This document shows positions 63,685 through 64,000 of a stretch of DNA of 64,000 nt, in pieces. Below the pieces are notes generated by a model. The model saw only the letters and a program-made list of their open reading frames with translations. It had not been told where the DNA came from and made no database searches. Every line of letters starts with the position of its first letter. Position 1 is the stretch's first letter. A program made the position numbers and the translations under genes. The stretch spans positions 1 through 64,000 of the forward strand of contig JROE01000013.1 of NCBI GenBank assembly GCA_000783305.1. The letters run 5' to 3'. Origin of the DNA: Sphingobacteriaceae bacterium DW12 (GTDB lineage: Bacteria; Bacteroidota; Bacteroidia; Sphingobacteriales; Sphingobacteriaceae).

Positions 63685-64000
63685 ATGAAACGAAGAACAT
63701 TCCTTCAAAATGCGGCCCTATTAAGTGCTGGAGTGATGGCGAGCAAGCTCTCCTTTGCAGAAATGCAGAGCTCCTTTCCGGTCGTCCGTCTAGCAAAAGA
63801 TAAGAGACATTTTTCAAGCAAAGTTATTGAAGATGTCATTAGCGAATTCCAAAAAGGTGTCTCTAATAAAGAGATGGCTTGGATGTTCAACAACTGTTTT
63901 CCAAACACGTTGGACACAACCGTCTATCCAGAAAAAGATGGTGATAAACCGCTTACCTATGTAATTACGGGTGATATCGATGCCATGTGGCTTCGTGATA
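63685..64000 (+). CDS. GH125 exo-alpha-1,6-mannosidase, N-terminal part (cut by window end)
   Basis: The first 105 codons of an open frame. It has a Tat/Sec-like signal (MKRRTFLQNAALLSAG), then the GH125 start: VIEDVISEFQKGVSNKEMAWMFNNCFPNTLDTTV and YVITGDIDAMWLRD, the latter being the signature around the substrate-binding Asp. GH125 removes terminal alpha-1,6-linked mannose from non-reducing ends. It should start another operon running out of the window. It fits functionally with the GH76 genes at 44.8-47.1 kb. Confidence 0.9.
   Translation, partial: MKRRTFLQNAALLSAGVMASKLSFAEMQSSFPVVRLAKDKRHFSSKVIEDVISEFQKGVSNKEMAWMFNNCFPNTLDTTVYPEKDGDKPLTYVITGDIDAMWLRD

Noticed and set aside
1..64000. 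Mobile elements or CRISPR arrays
   Set aside because: No transposase, integrase, terminal inverted repeats with duplicated targets, or regularly spaced repeats were seen on either strand.

Overview
The window reads as a chromosomal segment of a Bacteroidota bacterium, most likely Sphingobacteriaceae (Sphingobacterium or a close relative). The basis is a SusC/SusD glycan locus, several Bacteroidota-typical fusion proteins (exonuclease-DnaE, MurF-Alr, GNAT-nitrilase, a 636-residue PurF-like protein), Bacteroidota-type promoters (TTG, about 19 nt, TAnnTTTG), weak ribosome binding sites and A/T-rich intergenic DNA. Genus is inferred from gene content and style; no search was run. No insertion sequence, prophage, integrase, CRISPR array or rRNA was seen. 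The only tRNA is a 3' fragment at base 1.

Layout. 1-4,500: tRNA end, a small lipoprotein, a two-gene unit (alpha-oxoamine synthase and TetR regulator), a candidate small structured RNA and asnA. 4,800-16,000: mostly minus-strand genes (PurF-like protein, thioredoxin, DNA polymerase III alpha, OmpA lipoprotein, YgiD-type dioxygenase, glycoamylase-family protein). 16,000-25,000: accA, an outer-membrane barrel, a TonB receptor, a SNF2/SWIM helicase and a HAD phosphatase. 25,000-31,300: a tight three-gene operon of Sel1-repeat protein, Hsp90-family ATPase and unrecognised helical protein, with a divergent degenerate LytS-type kinase; this is the strongest candidate for an undescribed system. 31,400-35,200: DUF502 protein, MurF-Alr and RecX. 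35,278-47,150: a polysaccharide utilisation locus for alpha-mannan (LacI regulator, ROK sugar kinase, sugar/H+ symporter, SusC, SusD, SusE-like, two GH76 enzymes). 47,300-56,800: SMC, GNAT-nitrilase, DUF3467 protein, M42 peptidase, Lgt and a Bcr/CflA exporter. 56,926-61,078: a cassette (GntP permease, RidA, D-threonine aldolase/D-serine dehydratase-like enzyme, M19 dipeptidase) that looks like D-amino-acid salvage. 61,092-64,000: aroQ, a Wzi/RemB-like outer-membrane protein and the start of a GH125 exo-alpha-mannosidase.

How the genes work together. In the mannan locus, a surface lipoprotein GH76 and the SusCDE complex would capture and cut alpha-1,6-mannan. A secreted GH76 would cut imported chains, the MFS symporter would take up released hexose, the ROK kinase would phosphorylate it, and the LacI protein would sense a sugar; a perfect 20-bp palindrome in front of the kinase gene is its candidate operator. 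The GH125 gene at the right edge has matching specificity but lies 16.5 kb away. In the D-amino-acid cassette the permease imports, the dipeptidase releases, the PLP enzyme cleaves or deaminates, and RidA would clear enamine/imine intermediates. Most remaining genes are housekeeping and are separated by strong, often bidirectional, intrinsic terminators.
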